Shown: one piece after another, positions 33,882 through 43,119 of the stretch
Position numbering within the stretch: the first letter of the stretch is position 1
Layout: each line of letters begins with the position of its first letter
From: Roseibacterium beibuensis
GTDB taxonomy: Bacteria > Pseudomonadota > Alphaproteobacteria > Rhodobacterales > Rhodobacteraceae
Assembly (NCBI RefSeq): GCF_039542305.1
Contig: NZ_BAABHW010000001.1
Span: 1 to 64,000, forward strand
Direction: 5' to 3'
Length of the DNA stretch: 64,000 nucleotides
The notes under the pieces: generated by a model
Database searches by the model: none
Told to the model about the DNA's origin: nothing
Seen by the model: only the letters and a program-made list of their open reading frames with translations
Position numbers and translations under genes: made by a program

Positions 33882-35330
33882 ATGAGCGAGATTCAAAAGA
33901 ACCTGATTGCCGGCGAATGGCAGGCTGGCGAAGGCGACATCGAAAACCGCAATCCGTCCGACCTGTCGGATCTGGTGGGCCGCTACGCGCAGGCCAGCAG
34001 CGACCAGTTGGACGCCACGCTGGCGCAGGCGCGCGTGGCGCAGCGCGAATGGGCCGCCTACGGGATGGAGCGCAAGCAGGCCGTTCTGAACGCCATCGGA
34101 ACCGAGTTGATGGCCCGCGCCGAGGAATTGGGCACCCTGTTGTCGCGCGAAGAGGGCAAGCCGCTGGCCGAGGGCAAGGGCGAAGTCTACCGCGCCGGAC
34201 AGTTCTTTACCTATTACGCGGCCGAATGCCTGCGGCAGTTGGGAGAGAACGCCGACTCGGTCCGCGAAGGGGTCGAAGTCGACATTCGCCGCGAACCGGT
34301 GGGCACCGTGGCCATCATCAGCCCATGGAATTTCCCGACGGCCACCGCCTCGTGGAAGATCGCCCCGGCCCTGTGCTACGGCAACGCCGTGGTGTGGAAA
34401 CCCGCCAACCTGACGCCCGCCTCTGCCGTCGCCCTGACCGAGATCATCAGCCGTCAGGATATCCCGAAGGGCCTGTTCAGCCTTGTCATGGGGGCCGGTC
34501 GCAGCGTCGGTCAGCGCCTTGTCGAAAGCCCCGAGATCGACGCGATTTCCTTCACCGGCTCGGTGCCCGTGGGCAAGGGGATCGCCGCCGCCGCCATCAC
34601 CAACCTGACCAAGGTGCAGATGGAGATGGGCTCCAAGAACGCGCTGGCGGTGATGGATGACGCGGATCTGGACCTGGCGGTCATGCTGGCCCTTGGAGGG
34701 GCCTTTGGCGGCACGGGGCAGAAATGCACCGCCTCCTCCAGGCTGGTGGTACACGCGGCGATTCACGACGCCTTTGTCGAGAAACTGGTCACCGGTGCCA
34801 AAGCGATGAAAGTCGGCCACGCGCTCGAGGCCGGCACCCAGATGGGACCTGTTGTCAGCGAACAGCAACTGACTGAAAACCTGTCCTACGTGCAGCTTGG
34901 CCTGTCCGAAGGGGCCGAGTTGGCCTGTGGTGGCGAACGGCTGGAGATGCCCCATGACGGGTTCTACATGTCGCCCGGCGTGTTCTTGAACACCACGAAC
35001 GATATGCGCATCAACCGCGAAGAGATGTTCGCGCCCCTGACCTCGGTCATCAAGGTGGGAAGCTATGACGAGGCGCTGTCAGTGGTCAACGACACCCGGT
35101 TCGGCCTGACCTCGGGGATCGTGACACGCTCGCTGGCGCGCGCGACCCATTTCCGCCGAAACGCCCGCACCGGGGTTGTGACGGTCAACCTGCCCACCGC
35201 GGGCACCGATTATCACGTGCCTTTCGGCGGCCGGGGCGACAGCTCCTACGGGCCGCGCGAACAGGGCAAGGCCGCGGCCGAGTTCTACACCACCGTCAAG
35301 ACGGCCTATATCAGCGCGGGGCCAGTCTGA
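33882..35330 (+). CDS. NAD(P)-dependent aldehyde dehydrogenase family protein
   Basis: The 482-residue enzyme has the full ALDH fold: the oxyanion Asn in ISPWNFPTA near residue 150, cofactor loop FTGSVPVGKGIA near 225, general-base Glu in EMGSKNA near 248 and catalytic Cys in GQKCTAS near 282. The pattern resembles alpha-ketoglutarate-semialdehyde (2,5-dioxovalerate) dehydrogenases, but substrate assignment by eye is uncertain. The start at 33882 has GGAAGG ahead of it; 33837 would add a non-conserved leader. The stop overlaps the M19-like gene start by one base (TGATG), so they are translationally coupled. Confidence 0.9.
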   Translation: MSEIQKNLIAGEWQAGEGDIENRNPSDLSDLVGRYAQASSDQLDATLAQARVAQREWAAYGMERKQAVLNAIGTELMARAEELGTLLSREEGKPLAEGKGEVYRAGQFFTYYAAECLRQLGENADSVREGVEVDIRREPVGTVAIISPWNFPTATASWKIAPALCYGNAVVWKPANLTPASAVALTEIISRQDIPKGLFSLVMGAGRSVGQRLVESPEIDAISFTGSVPVGKGIAAAAITNLTKVQMEMGSKNALAVMDDADLDLAVMLALGGAFGGTGQKCTASSRLVVHAAIHDAFVEKLVTGAKAMKVGHALEAGTQMGPVVSEQQLTENLSYVQLGLSEGAELACGGERLEMPHDGFYMSPGVFLNTTNDMRINREEMFAPLTSVIKVGSYDEALSVVNDTRFGLTSGIVTRSLARATHFRRNARTGVVTVNLPTAGTDYHVPFGGRGDSSYGPREQGKAAAEFYTTVKTAYISAGPV

Positions 35331-36316
35331 TGCGGATCGACGGACTGCAATACGCCAACTGGTCGGAAAAGATCTTTCGCCAACTGCGCGAGGGCGGTGT
35401 GGACGCGATCCATGTCACCATCGCCTACCACGAGAATTTCCGTGAAACCGTCCTGAACTTCGAGAAATGGAACCGCTGGTTCGAACAATACCCTGACCTG
35501 ATCATGAAAGGTCTGACTGCAGCCGATATCGACGTTGCGCGGGCGACGGGGCGCACGGCGGTCTTCTTCGGCTTTCAGAACCCCAGCCCGATCGAGGACG
35601 ATATCGGCTTGGTCGAGATCGTACACACCCTTGGCGCGCGTTTCATGCAGCTGACCTATAACAACCAGTCGCTTCTGGCGACCGGCTGCTACGAGACCGA
35701 GGATGCGGGCCTGACCCGTATGGGCAAACAGGTCGTGCGCGAAATGAACCGTGTGGGTCTCGTGGTGGACATGAGCCATTCGGCCGACCGCTCGACGATC
35801 GAGGCGGCCGAGGTGTCCGAACGGCCCATCGTGGTCAGCCACGCCAACCCGCATGACTGGGCCCCGGCCTTGCGCAACAAGCGCGATGACGTGATCCGCG
35901 CCGTCACCTCGCACGGGGGGATGCTGGGGTTTTCCGTCTACCCGCACCATCTGCGCAACAAGTCTGCCTGCACGCTCGAGGATTTCTGCGAGATGATCGC
36001 GCGCACCGCCGAACGCTACGGTGCGGAGCACCTGGGTATCGGCACGGACCTTTGCCAGGACCAGCCCGACAGCATCGTGGAATGGATGCGCGTCGGTCGC
36101 TGGACCAAGCAGATCGACTATGGCGAAGGGTCCAAATCGGACGCGGGCTTTCCGCCCATGCCGAGCTGGTTCAAGGACAATCGCGACTTTGGAAATATCG
36201 AGAACGGCCTGCGCGCCACCGGCCTGAGTGAGGCTGAGGTGCAAGGGATCATGGGCGGGAACTGGTACCGCTTTTTTGCAGAAAACTTCGGCCCACAAAC
36301 AAACCCAGACAACTAG
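35330..36316 (+). CDS. M19 (renal dipeptidase)-like protein with altered metal motif
   Basis: The 328-residue TIM-barrel protein matches the M19 membrane-dipeptidase family. Conserved pieces include MQLTYNNQ near 105, VVDMSHSADRSTIEAA near 143-158 (first His), VVSHANPHDW (second His) and LGIGTDL (Asp) near 237. The N-terminal His-X-Asp pair normally in DGHxD is missing: the equivalent is IDGLQYANWS. The enzyme may therefore bind one metal or catalyse a different hydrolysis. M19 homologues of unclear function also occur in glycine-betaine catabolic clusters of pseudomonads, and a BCCT transporter gene follows here. A small 8-bp hairpin (36333-36353) separates the two genes. Confidence 0.82.
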   Translation: MRIDGLQYANWSEKIFRQLREGGVDAIHVTIAYHENFRETVLNFEKWNRWFEQYPDLIMKGLTAADIDVARATGRTAVFFGFQNPSPIEDDIGLVEIVHTLGARFMQLTYNNQSLLATGCYETEDAGLTRMGKQVVREMNRVGLVVDMSHSADRSTIEAAEVSERPIVVSHANPHDWAPALRNKRDDVIRAVTSHGGMLGFSVYPHHLRNKSACTLEDFCEMIARTAERYGAEHLGIGTDLCQDQPDSIVEWMRVGRWTKQIDYGEGSKSDAGFPPMPSWFKDNRDFGNIENGLRATGLSEAEVQGIMGGNWYRFFAENFGPQTNPDN

Positions 36317-36372
36317 CCGAGGGACCCCAACACGGCATGGCAGCCCCATGCCGACCCCAACAGGAGTGACAC

Positions 36373-37917
36373 ATGAACGACACGACCCTTCAACAGCCCC
36401 TGCGGGACAGGAAGGTGAATATGCCACTTTTCCTGATCTCCGGCGGCTTCATCGCCCTGTTCGGCCTTGCGGCCCTGATCGATCTGGATGCGCTTTCTGG
36501 CGCTGTCGATTGGGGCTTCAACATCGCCGCGACCTATTTCGGACTTTACTGGCAGGTATTGCTGCTGGCGACCTTCCTGATCGGTCTGCTGCTGTGCGTT
36601 CTGCCCGGCGGGCGCGCCATCATGGGCGGGTTGGCCACACCCGAATTCACCATGTTCCAATGGGGCTCGATGATCATGTGCACCCTGCTTGCGGGGGGCG
36701 GCGTTTTCTGGGCCGCGGGTGAGCCGATTGCGCATTTCCTGTATTCCCCGCCGCTCTACGGGGCAGAGGGCGCGACACCCGCCGCGGTGAACCCCGCCAT
36801 CGCCCAAAGCTTCATGCATTGGGGCTTTCTCGCATGGGCAATCCTGGGCTCGCTGTCCACCGTGATGCTGATGCATTACCACTATGAAAAGGGGCTGCCG
36901 CTGGCCCCGCGTACGCTGCTTTATCCCGTGTTCGGGGACCGCGCGATCAACGGGCCAATCGGCCTGATCGCGGATGCATGCTCGATCATTGCCGTGGTCG
37001 CGGGCACTGTCGGGCCAATCGGCTTTCTTGGGTTGCAGGTCAGCTACGGACTGGCCGACCTGTTCGGTATTCCCAACGTCTTCGCCACGCAGTTCGTGGT
37101 GATTGCAGGTCTTGTCGCGGTCTACACGATCTCGGCCATGACCGGCCTGTCGCGCGGCATCCAACTGCTGTCGAAACTGAACGTCCTGCTGGCCGGATTG
37201 CTGTTGCTGTTCGTACTGATCGCCGGTCCGACCGGGTTCATCTTTGGCTCGTTCTTTTCGGGCTTTGGCACCTACCTCGCCAATTTCTTCCAGATGGCGC
37301 TGTATCGTGGCGAGGCGGGCGTTTTCGGCGATCCCGGCTGGCTTGGCTGGTGGACGGTCTTTTTCTGGGGCTGGTTCATGGGCTACGGCCCGCTGATGGC
37401 AATGTTCATCGCACGTGTGTCGCGGGGGCGGTCCATCCGGTCGATCATCATCATGCTGTCCATCGTGGCGCCCATCGTGACGAATTTCTGGTTCACGATC
37501 GTGGGCGGCACGGGCATCGCGATGGAACTGGCCGACCCGGGCAGCATCTCGACCGCGTTCGAGGGGTTCAACCTGCCGGCAGCCCTGTTGGCGATCACGT
37601 CGAACCTGCCGATGGGCTTTCTTGTGTCGCTGCTGTTCTTGGTGCTGACCACCATCTTCGTGGCCACGACGGGTGACTCGATGAGTTACATGATCGCCTC
37701 GACCATGAGCACCGCGGAAACGCCGCCCGCCGCCATCCGCGTATTCTGGGGCGTGGCCATGGGTGTCATGGCCCTGATCCTGATCTCGGTCGGGTCGGGC
37801 GGAGTATCCAAACTGCAAAGCTTCATCGTCGTGACCGCCGTGCCGGTATCGCTGCTGTTGCTGCCCTCGCTTTGGGATGCGCTGCGGATCACGCTGGCCA
37901 AAGGCAAGGTCCAGTAA
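36373..37917 (+). CDS. BCCT-family (betaine/carnitine/choline) transporter
   Basis: The 514-residue protein has about twelve transmembrane helices and BCCT hallmarks: the GGGVFWAAGEPIAHF segment near residue 110 and the Trp-rich helix WWTVFFWGWFMGYGP near 325, which forms the quaternary-amine binding box in characterised members. BCCT carriers import zwitterionic or cationic trimethylammonium-type compounds by ion or proton coupling. AGGAGTGACAC precedes the start. Surrounded by ALDH, M19-like and Ldh-like enzymes, it probably imports a growth substrate rather than serving only for osmoprotection. Confidence 0.93.
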   Translation: MNDTTLQQPLRDRKVNMPLFLISGGFIALFGLAALIDLDALSGAVDWGFNIAATYFGLYWQVLLLATFLIGLLLCVLPGGRAIMGGLATPEFTMFQWGSMIMCTLLAGGGVFWAAGEPIAHFLYSPPLYGAEGATPAAVNPAIAQSFMHWGFLAWAILGSLSTVMLMHYHYEKGLPLAPRTLLYPVFGDRAINGPIGLIADACSIIAVVAGTVGPIGFLGLQVSYGLADLFGIPNVFATQFVVIAGLVAVYTISAMTGLSRGIQLLSKLNVLLAGLLLLFVLIAGPTGFIFGSFFSGFGTYLANFFQMALYRGEAGVFGDPGWLGWWTVFFWGWFMGYGPLMAMFIARVSRGRSIRSIIIMLSIVAPIVTNFWFTIVGGTGIAMELADPGSISTAFEGFNLPAALLAITSNLPMGFLVSLLFLVLTTIFVATTGDSMSYMIASTMSTAETPPAAIRVFWGVAMGVMALILISVGSGGVSKLQSFIVVTAVPVSLLLLPSLWDALRITLAKGKVQ

Positions 37918-38026
37918 GGCCCGCGCGGGCGCAGACCCCTGCGCCCGCGCCCACTATCCTGCCCGACCCAAGACACCTACCAACACCGACACGCCCTGCG
38001 CCTCAAGACAGCAAAGGTCCGACCGC

Positions 38027-39718
38027 ATGACCGAGATCCCCATCCGCGAACCCGATCTGGTGATGCGCCTTGCCCGCCTTGGGTCGCTGCACCAATCGCG
38101 CCTGTCCTTCATGCGTATCCTCACCCGCCGTATGGCCCGCGAAGGCTGGCGGTTCGAGCAGACCTGCTTCGAGATCGACGACCGCGGTATCGGTCATGCG
38201 GTCTATACCGCCCACACCCCGGATCGCGCGTATTCGCTGATCGCCTTTGCCCATGACCTGCCTGCCGAGAAACGCTCGGACCGTGTCATCGCCGAGGCCT
38301 GGGATGCAACCTTTACCCTGTTCGATGGCATCCCCGATGCCGAGGATATCGACCGCCTCGCACGGAACATCCCTCTGCAAGAGGCAGGCCGCGTGACAAG
38401 CACGGAACTGTCTGTCTCGCGCGCCAACCGGTCGGTCCGGCTATGGGAACACGTGGTCAGCCGCCTGTCTGCCGGGCAACAGCCCGCGCGCGACCAGATC
38501 GACGCGGTGGGTTACCTGATGCGCACCACCGCCGTCTACGGGTCGGGAAAACTGGGCGCGGCGGATCGCGAAATGATCGCGGAACGTCCCGAATTCAGCG
38601 TGCCCTTTCAGGTCGAGATGCTGTCGGTTTTCCTGACGCGCTGGTTTGTCATCGACCTTGTTCAGCACATGGCGCACTGCCGGGCCGCCGAACGCGGCGC
38701 GACGGCAGCAACGTTGGAGCCCGCCATTGCGCGGTCTATCGGAATCGGCAATTCCACAGGCCTTGGCATGGCGCCCTTCCTGCTGAATCACCCCGTTTTG
38801 TTTCACAACTGGATCGCAGCCCGCGAAACCGCGCTGAGCCGCGTGCGCAGCATCGCGCAAGCCACCCCCGACGAGGTTTCCCGTTTTCGCACGCTGTTCG
38901 ACCGCGCCCGAATACTGGTCGACATGTGGCACTCGGACCACCCGGTGCAGGTCGCGAAACTGTCCGCGCTGCACAATGATACCAACCTGATCGCAAGCTA
39001 CCTGCAAAGGATCAGCCTGTCCGCGCCCTATGCATGGGATGCGCTTTACAATTGGGCCGAAGAGACCCTGTCGCTGGAAGGGCAGGAATGGATCGTCTCA
39101 CTGATGCTTGAACCCTACGGTACGCTTGTCGATGATCTGGCCCAGACCATGTCCGCCGACAACACGGCGACCTTTCGCATCGCGGGCGCCATGCGCATCG
39201 AAGATCTGCGCACCCTGCTGCGCCACATCTATGCATGGGCAATCGACATCGACTGGACAGACCCGGCCAACCGGGCCCGAGCGTGGTATGTTTCAGAGGA
39301 AAAGCTGGAACCCCGACTGGGCGAGCGGTTCGAGGAACCGATCGAGGAATATGAGCAACCCCTTGCGCCGGGGCGTGACGCCGCCGCGCTTCATGCCGCG
39401 CTGCGCCATTGGCCGGACGATGCGCCGGTGGCCGAATTCCTTCTGCGTCATCCCGAACACCGCCACATCGTGCGCCGCACTCAGATTGTCGGCCGCGCGC
39501 CTTATGCCGAGATTCGCGACAACACCATATCCGGCGCGGTTATGCCCATCGACATGCTGCGCTGCAAACTGGCGTTTTTCGGCGCGACCCAGTTCGACCC
39601 CAGATCGGATCGCTGGGTGCGCATCTGCATGTATCGCAACGCCCCTCTGCCCAAGGACCTGTCGCGCGACACTGCCGATCTTTGGGTATATCCCGACCTG
39701 AAGGACACCATGGCATGA
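38027..39718 (+). CDS. Uncharacterised 563-residue protein of the BCCT/DUF3726 cluster
   Basis: I do not recognise a named domain in this 563-residue, largely helical, soluble protein. It has no signal peptide or membrane helix. Conserved-looking stretches are SRLSFMRILTRRMAREGW near 25-43, GIGHAVYTAHTPDRAYSL near 60, MRTTAVYGSGKLG near 165 and GIGNSTGLGMAPFLLNHP near 240. The start at 38027 is the first Met near the cluster gap; an in-frame extension to 37877 overlaps the BCCT gene and is rejected. The stop overlaps the DUF3726 gene by four bases, so the two are translationally coupled and presumably act together in the same catabolic route. Confidence 0.8.
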   Translation: MTEIPIREPDLVMRLARLGSLHQSRLSFMRILTRRMAREGWRFEQTCFEIDDRGIGHAVYTAHTPDRAYSLIAFAHDLPAEKRSDRVIAEAWDATFTLFDGIPDAEDIDRLARNIPLQEAGRVTSTELSVSRANRSVRLWEHVVSRLSAGQQPARDQIDAVGYLMRTTAVYGSGKLGAADREMIAERPEFSVPFQVEMLSVFLTRWFVIDLVQHMAHCRAAERGATAATLEPAIARSIGIGNSTGLGMAPFLLNHPVLFHNWIAARETALSRVRSIAQATPDEVSRFRTLFDRARILVDMWHSDHPVQVAKLSALHNDTNLIASYLQRISLSAPYAWDALYNWAEETLSLEGQEWIVSLMLEPYGTLVDDLAQTMSADNTATFRIAGAMRIEDLRTLLRHIYAWAIDIDWTDPANRARAWYVSEEKLEPRLGERFEEPIEEYEQPLAPGRDAAALHAALRHWPDDAPVAEFLLRHPEHRHIVRRTQIVGRAPYAEIRDNTISGAVMPIDMLRCKLAFFGATQFDPRSDRWVRICMYRNAPLPKDLSRDTADLWVYPDLKDTMA

Positions 39719-40365
39719 CCCATTCCCTCAACGAGATCGAGGCCATGAGCAAACGCGCCGCGCGCGGAGCCGGCTTGTCCTGGGGCCTTGCGGAAGAGGC
39801 CGCCAAGGGTACGCGCTGGCTATCGTCATACGATTTGCCGGGGGCCGATCTGCTGGCTGATCTGCTTGAAATGAACGACCGGCTGCCGCCCATAGACCTG
39901 TCACCGGTGTCGCTGCGCGATGCAGTCTGGCATGCGCCGGCACACCGCATGAACCCGCTGATCGCCGGGGCCTCGCTCAGCGATTGCGCCGTAACATTGA
40001 TGGAGCGCGGCGAGATTTCCATGGAAAACGTCTGCGTCCCGCTGCTGAGCGTGCCGTTCATGGGGGGCGCGGCGTTGCGGCTGGGCCATCCCGTTGCTGC
40101 CGAATGGCGCGGGGCACGGATCGCCACAGATGGACGGCGACTGTGTTTGCAGGGGGAGGGCGCGGCCCTTCGGGTCAAGATGGCCGCGAAGGTGGTGTTC
40201 AGGGCCCCCGCCGAAATGAAAGGTCATCTGGAACCCGTGGTGCGCGCGCATGTCTCCGCCGCCACGTGGGACCGGCTTGCCGCATTCGCCCACAGAACCT
40301 TTGCCCCCGCGACGGAACTCAGCCGCCTGCTCGGCGCTGGCGCAGGGGTCGATGACAACGATTGA
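39715..40365 (+). CDS. DUF3726-family protein
   Basis: The 216-residue protein starts with the DUF3726-type opening SLNEIEAMSKRAARGAGLSW, followed by GLAEEAAKGTRWL near residue 25. No catalytic motif is evident and it appears soluble. The family is uncharacterised and tends to be encoded with small-molecule catabolic genes. It overlaps the 563-residue protein by four bases (ATGA) and is 52 bases ahead of the Ldh-family oxidoreductase. It may be a partner subunit of the larger protein; this rests only on gene coupling. Confidence 0.75.
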   Translation: MTHSLNEIEAMSKRAARGAGLSWGLAEEAAKGTRWLSSYDLPGADLLADLLEMNDRLPPIDLSPVSLRDAVWHAPAHRMNPLIAGASLSDCAVTLMERGEISMENVCVPLLSVPFMGGAALRLGHPVAAEWRGARIATDGRRLCLQGEGAALRVKMAAKVVFRAPAEMKGHLEPVVRAHVSAATWDRLAAFAHRTFAPATELSRLLGAGAGVDDND

Positions 40366-40417
40366 CCCACGGCTGCCGCGCGCAATCGCGCCAGTTGGGG
40401 ATTGGAAGGAACCTGAC

Positions 40418-41425
40418 ATGACTGACACAGAAACCCTCAGCCTCACCGAGATCGAGGACCTTGCCTTTCGCGCATTGGTGAAGGCCGGCACAACCCCCGA
40501 GAATGCCCGCCCGCTCGCCGCCGCGACCGCGATGACCGAGGCCGATGGCATCGCTTCGCATGGCTTGGCCTATATCCCGATCTACGCCCAGCACGTTCAA
40601 TGCGGCAAGGTCGACGGTCGGGCCAAGCCCACGCTCAGCCGCCCTAGCGCCGCCGTGATCCGCGTCGATGCGGCGACCGGCTTTGCACATCCGGCCATTG
40701 ATATGGGATTTGACGCCTTGGTGCCGATGGCGCGCGACTTGGGTGTCGGTGTTCTGGCAATCCATAACTCTTACAACTGCGGCGTGTTGGGCGTGCATAC
40801 GCGCCGCTTGGCCGAGGCAGGTTTGCTTGGCATCGGCTTTACCAATGCGCCCGCTTCGATTGCACCTGCGGGGGGCAAAAAACCGGTGGTCGGGACCAAC
40901 CCGATATCGGTCGCGGCTCCTGGCACCGACGGTTCTGCCGCCGTGCTGATCGACCAATCCGCCAGCACCATCGCCAAAAGCGAGGTCATGAAATACGCGC
41001 GCGAGGGCAAGTCGGTGCCTGAAGGTTGGGTGCTGGATGCCGACGGACATCCCACCACCGATCCTGAATCGGGGCTGAAAGGGTCCATGGTGCCCTCGGG
41101 CGGCTATAAAGGGGTCGGCATCGCCCTGATGGTCGAGATGATGGCCGCCACGATGACTGGGGCGACTTTGGGCTCGGTTGCCAGCCCGTTTTCCGGTACG
41201 GCAGGTGGCCCGCCGCGCACTGGGCAATTCTTTATTGCCATCAATCCCGAGGCAACATCTGATGGCGCGTATCAGGCTCGTTTGAGCGATCTGATTGCAT
41301 CCTTTCAAGATCAGGATGGCGCGCGCCTACCGGGCGATGCCCGTCGCGCGTTCCGAGCACGGGCCGAAGCGGAAGGCGTTGCGGTCAATGCGACCCTCCT
41401 TGAAAAGGTGCGCGCGCTGGCCTGA
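40418..41425 (+). CDS. Ldh-family (malate/lactate dehydrogenase type 2) oxidoreductase
   Basis: The 335-residue NAD(P)-dependent oxidoreductase belongs to the LDH2/MDH2 fold, which includes sulfolactate, ureidoglycolate and delta1-pyrroline/piperideine-2-carboxylate reductases. Typical elements are ADGIASHGLAYIPIYAQHV near 43-60 (catalytic His in SHG), NSYNCGVLG near 118, GGKKPVVGTNPISVAAPG near 155 and GGYKGVGIALMVEM near 233. The start at 40418 has GGAAGGA upstream. In a betaine or amino-acid route it could reduce a cyclic imine or oxidise a hydroxyacid; sequence alone does not decide. It ends the cluster. Confidence 0.88.
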   Translation: MTDTETLSLTEIEDLAFRALVKAGTTPENARPLAAATAMTEADGIASHGLAYIPIYAQHVQCGKVDGRAKPTLSRPSAAVIRVDAATGFAHPAIDMGFDALVPMARDLGVGVLAIHNSYNCGVLGVHTRRLAEAGLLGIGFTNAPASIAPAGGKKPVVGTNPISVAAPGTDGSAAVLIDQSASTIAKSEVMKYAREGKSVPEGWVLDADGHPTTDPESGLKGSMVPSGGYKGVGIALMVEMMAATMTGATLGSVASPFSGTAGGPPRTGQFFIAINPEATSDGAYQARLSDLIASFQDQDGARLPGDARRAFRARAEAEGVAVNATLLEKVRALA

Positions 41426-41499
41426 CCGACGTCAGGCCGCCGCCGTCCGGATGCCGGACATCGCTTGAATCATGGGCTGGGGCGCCTCGGGCGGCGCTG

Positions 41500-41945
41500 A
41501 GGGAGCAACCGAACGAGGTCGTGCCGTCCATCAACGCAACCGCAAGCCGCGTCGTGTTGCACGAATCTTGGGCGATCATCCCCAAAACGGGCCGGTTGCC
41601 GGGCATCGATGGCAAGGCCAGGATGTCGAAATCCGGTGGCAAAGCCATTGCCTTGTCCGGGCCGCCCGTGGAAATCCGCAGGTCTGTCAGAGAGGTGTTT
41701 CAGATCCTAACCACCTGCGTGTTGAACGCCGCGGCTGTATCGAGGGCAATTTGGTTTTCACCCAATTCGACGCCTTCGACCCCGTTCAGGACGGGCTTGC
41801 CGAACTCAAGGCACACCATCACCGTAGCGGACTTGGCGACGGCAAGGTCACAGCGCGGCGGGAAGCTATTCTTCAGGACCATATCGCTCCAATTCGTGAG
41901 CGCAGGGCAAAACTCTCTGAGGAGAATAAATTCGGCGAGTCTCAC
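41500..41945 (+). pseudogene. trpS: Tryptophanyl-tRNA synthetase C-terminal remnant
   Basis: In one frame, TGRLPGIDGKARMSKSGGKA carries a class I synthetase KMSKS-type motif in the sequence setting of TrpRS. After about 41690 the similarity shifts frame to SDPNHLRVERRGCIEGNLVF, then DAFDPVQDGLAELKAHHHRS and IAPIRERRAKL, all typical TrpRS C-terminal blocks. The N-terminal Rossmann half with HIGH is absent. It is therefore a truncated, frameshifted fragment of a trpS-like gene, probably of a second TrpRS type. The rest of 41426-42041 has no gene. Confidence 0.7.
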
Positions 41946-42041
41946 GCGGCCGCGCCTCACGCATGCCGGGGAAACGCATGCGGGGGGCTCTGGCATGCAT
42001 GAGCCTGGAGACGCTGGCGGATCGGCGCAGCCGGTCATTCC

Positions 42042-42431
42042 TTAACGCTGGCTATCGCCCCAGATGCTTTTGATTTCGCTTCCTAACGTCATGGGATCGA
42101 ACGGCTTTGTGATGACAGCGGTTGCACCTTCGGCCACGAGCTGTTCGGTAAACTCAGATTCTGCTTTTGCCGTGACGAACACGACCGGGACATGCGTGAG
42201 TGCCCCTTCCTTTGCCAGTTCGGTGGCCAAGGTTTGGCCTGACATGCCTGGCATCATCACGTCCAGAAGGATGAGTTGGGGCCGGAAATCAGAGGCTTTC
42301 TCCAACGCCTCTTGCCCTGACGCGCATTGCAGCAGTTCGAAACTGTCTACGATTTCAAGCGCAAGCTGGACGATGGCGCGAATATCCTCGTCATCGTCGA
42401 CGTGCAGGATGCGTTTCAGTTCTTCGGCCAT
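42042..42431 (-). CDS. Stand-alone receiver-domain response regulator
   Basis: This 129-residue protein is a single CheY-like receiver. It has the acidic pocket VDDDED near residues 10-15, the phospho-acceptor Asp in LILLDVMMPGMSG near 55, VFVTAK with the switch Thr and the conserved Lys in ITKPFD near 108. There is no output domain, so it may shuttle phosphate between the histidine kinase and the nearby Hpt protein or act by protein-protein contact. It is transcribed in the same direction as the Hpt/receiver genes but lies 690 bases from them. Confidence 0.92.
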   Translation of the reverse strand: MAEELKRILHVDDDEDIRAIVQLALEIVDSFELLQCASGQEALEKASDFRPQLILLDVMMPGMSGQTLATELAKEGALTHVPVVFVTAKAESEFTEQLVAEGATAVITKPFDPMTLGSEIKSIWGDSQR

Positions 42432-43119
42432 GTTATTCCCTGAGAATCAATGGCTTAAGGTTGAGCTTCGGGGACTCGAACACTCGTTACACATCTGCTC
42501 TTCGAAAATTCCAGTCGGTGAGTTCCTCGTGAGAGAAACTGCTGCGCCGGCCCTCAAAGACACTCTTTGGTCCGTTCAGTATGCGACCGCAAAGATGAGA
42601 TGGCTAAGACCGTCGCGCGATAGCGACCGTGGCCGGTAGAGGCTCTACCCCCTGCCAAACCGTTGGTCACCTCCGAAAACAGATACTCGAAGAAATCGGT
42701 GCGGCGGTGCCTTGCCACGGAACCTTCATCCAGCCGCGACCCAAACCCAAGTGATACTACTCCGATCGGGAAGATTGAGCAATCGCCCGACGACGCGCGG
42801 CGCGTCGATCTCGCGGAGCGGTGCGGGCGTGTGCGGTGGCTCCTGCTATTTCCGACCGGATCCTTCATCGTAGCCACGTCCAGTCGACCTGCCGCTGGGC
42901 TTTCATCCAGCCGCAAGCCGAAGCCGGTTGACCTTTTCGCCGGTCGGCGTTGGTTGAACGACTGCGCGATGTGCGCCGCTGCATCCTCGCACAGGGGTGT
43001 GGCTGCTCGCGTAACACCGGATCGGCCCGAAAGAAGCCTGGGGCCCGGCAATCAAAGGTCATGGGCGTCGGATGTTGGTTGTTTTCAAGGCGCAGCGGGT
43101 GGATTGGCCTCTGTTTGGT
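42432..43119. other. Intergenic region with short repeats
   Basis: About 690 bases lie between the receiver gene and the Hpt gene. No reading frame is convincing. TTCATCCAGCCGC occurs twice (42725-42737 and 42902-42914, 177 bp apart), each followed by a similar A/C-rich stretch, and a weaker related CCTTCATCGTAGCC is at 42862. It should contain the promoter of the receiver gene. Confidence 0.4.
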
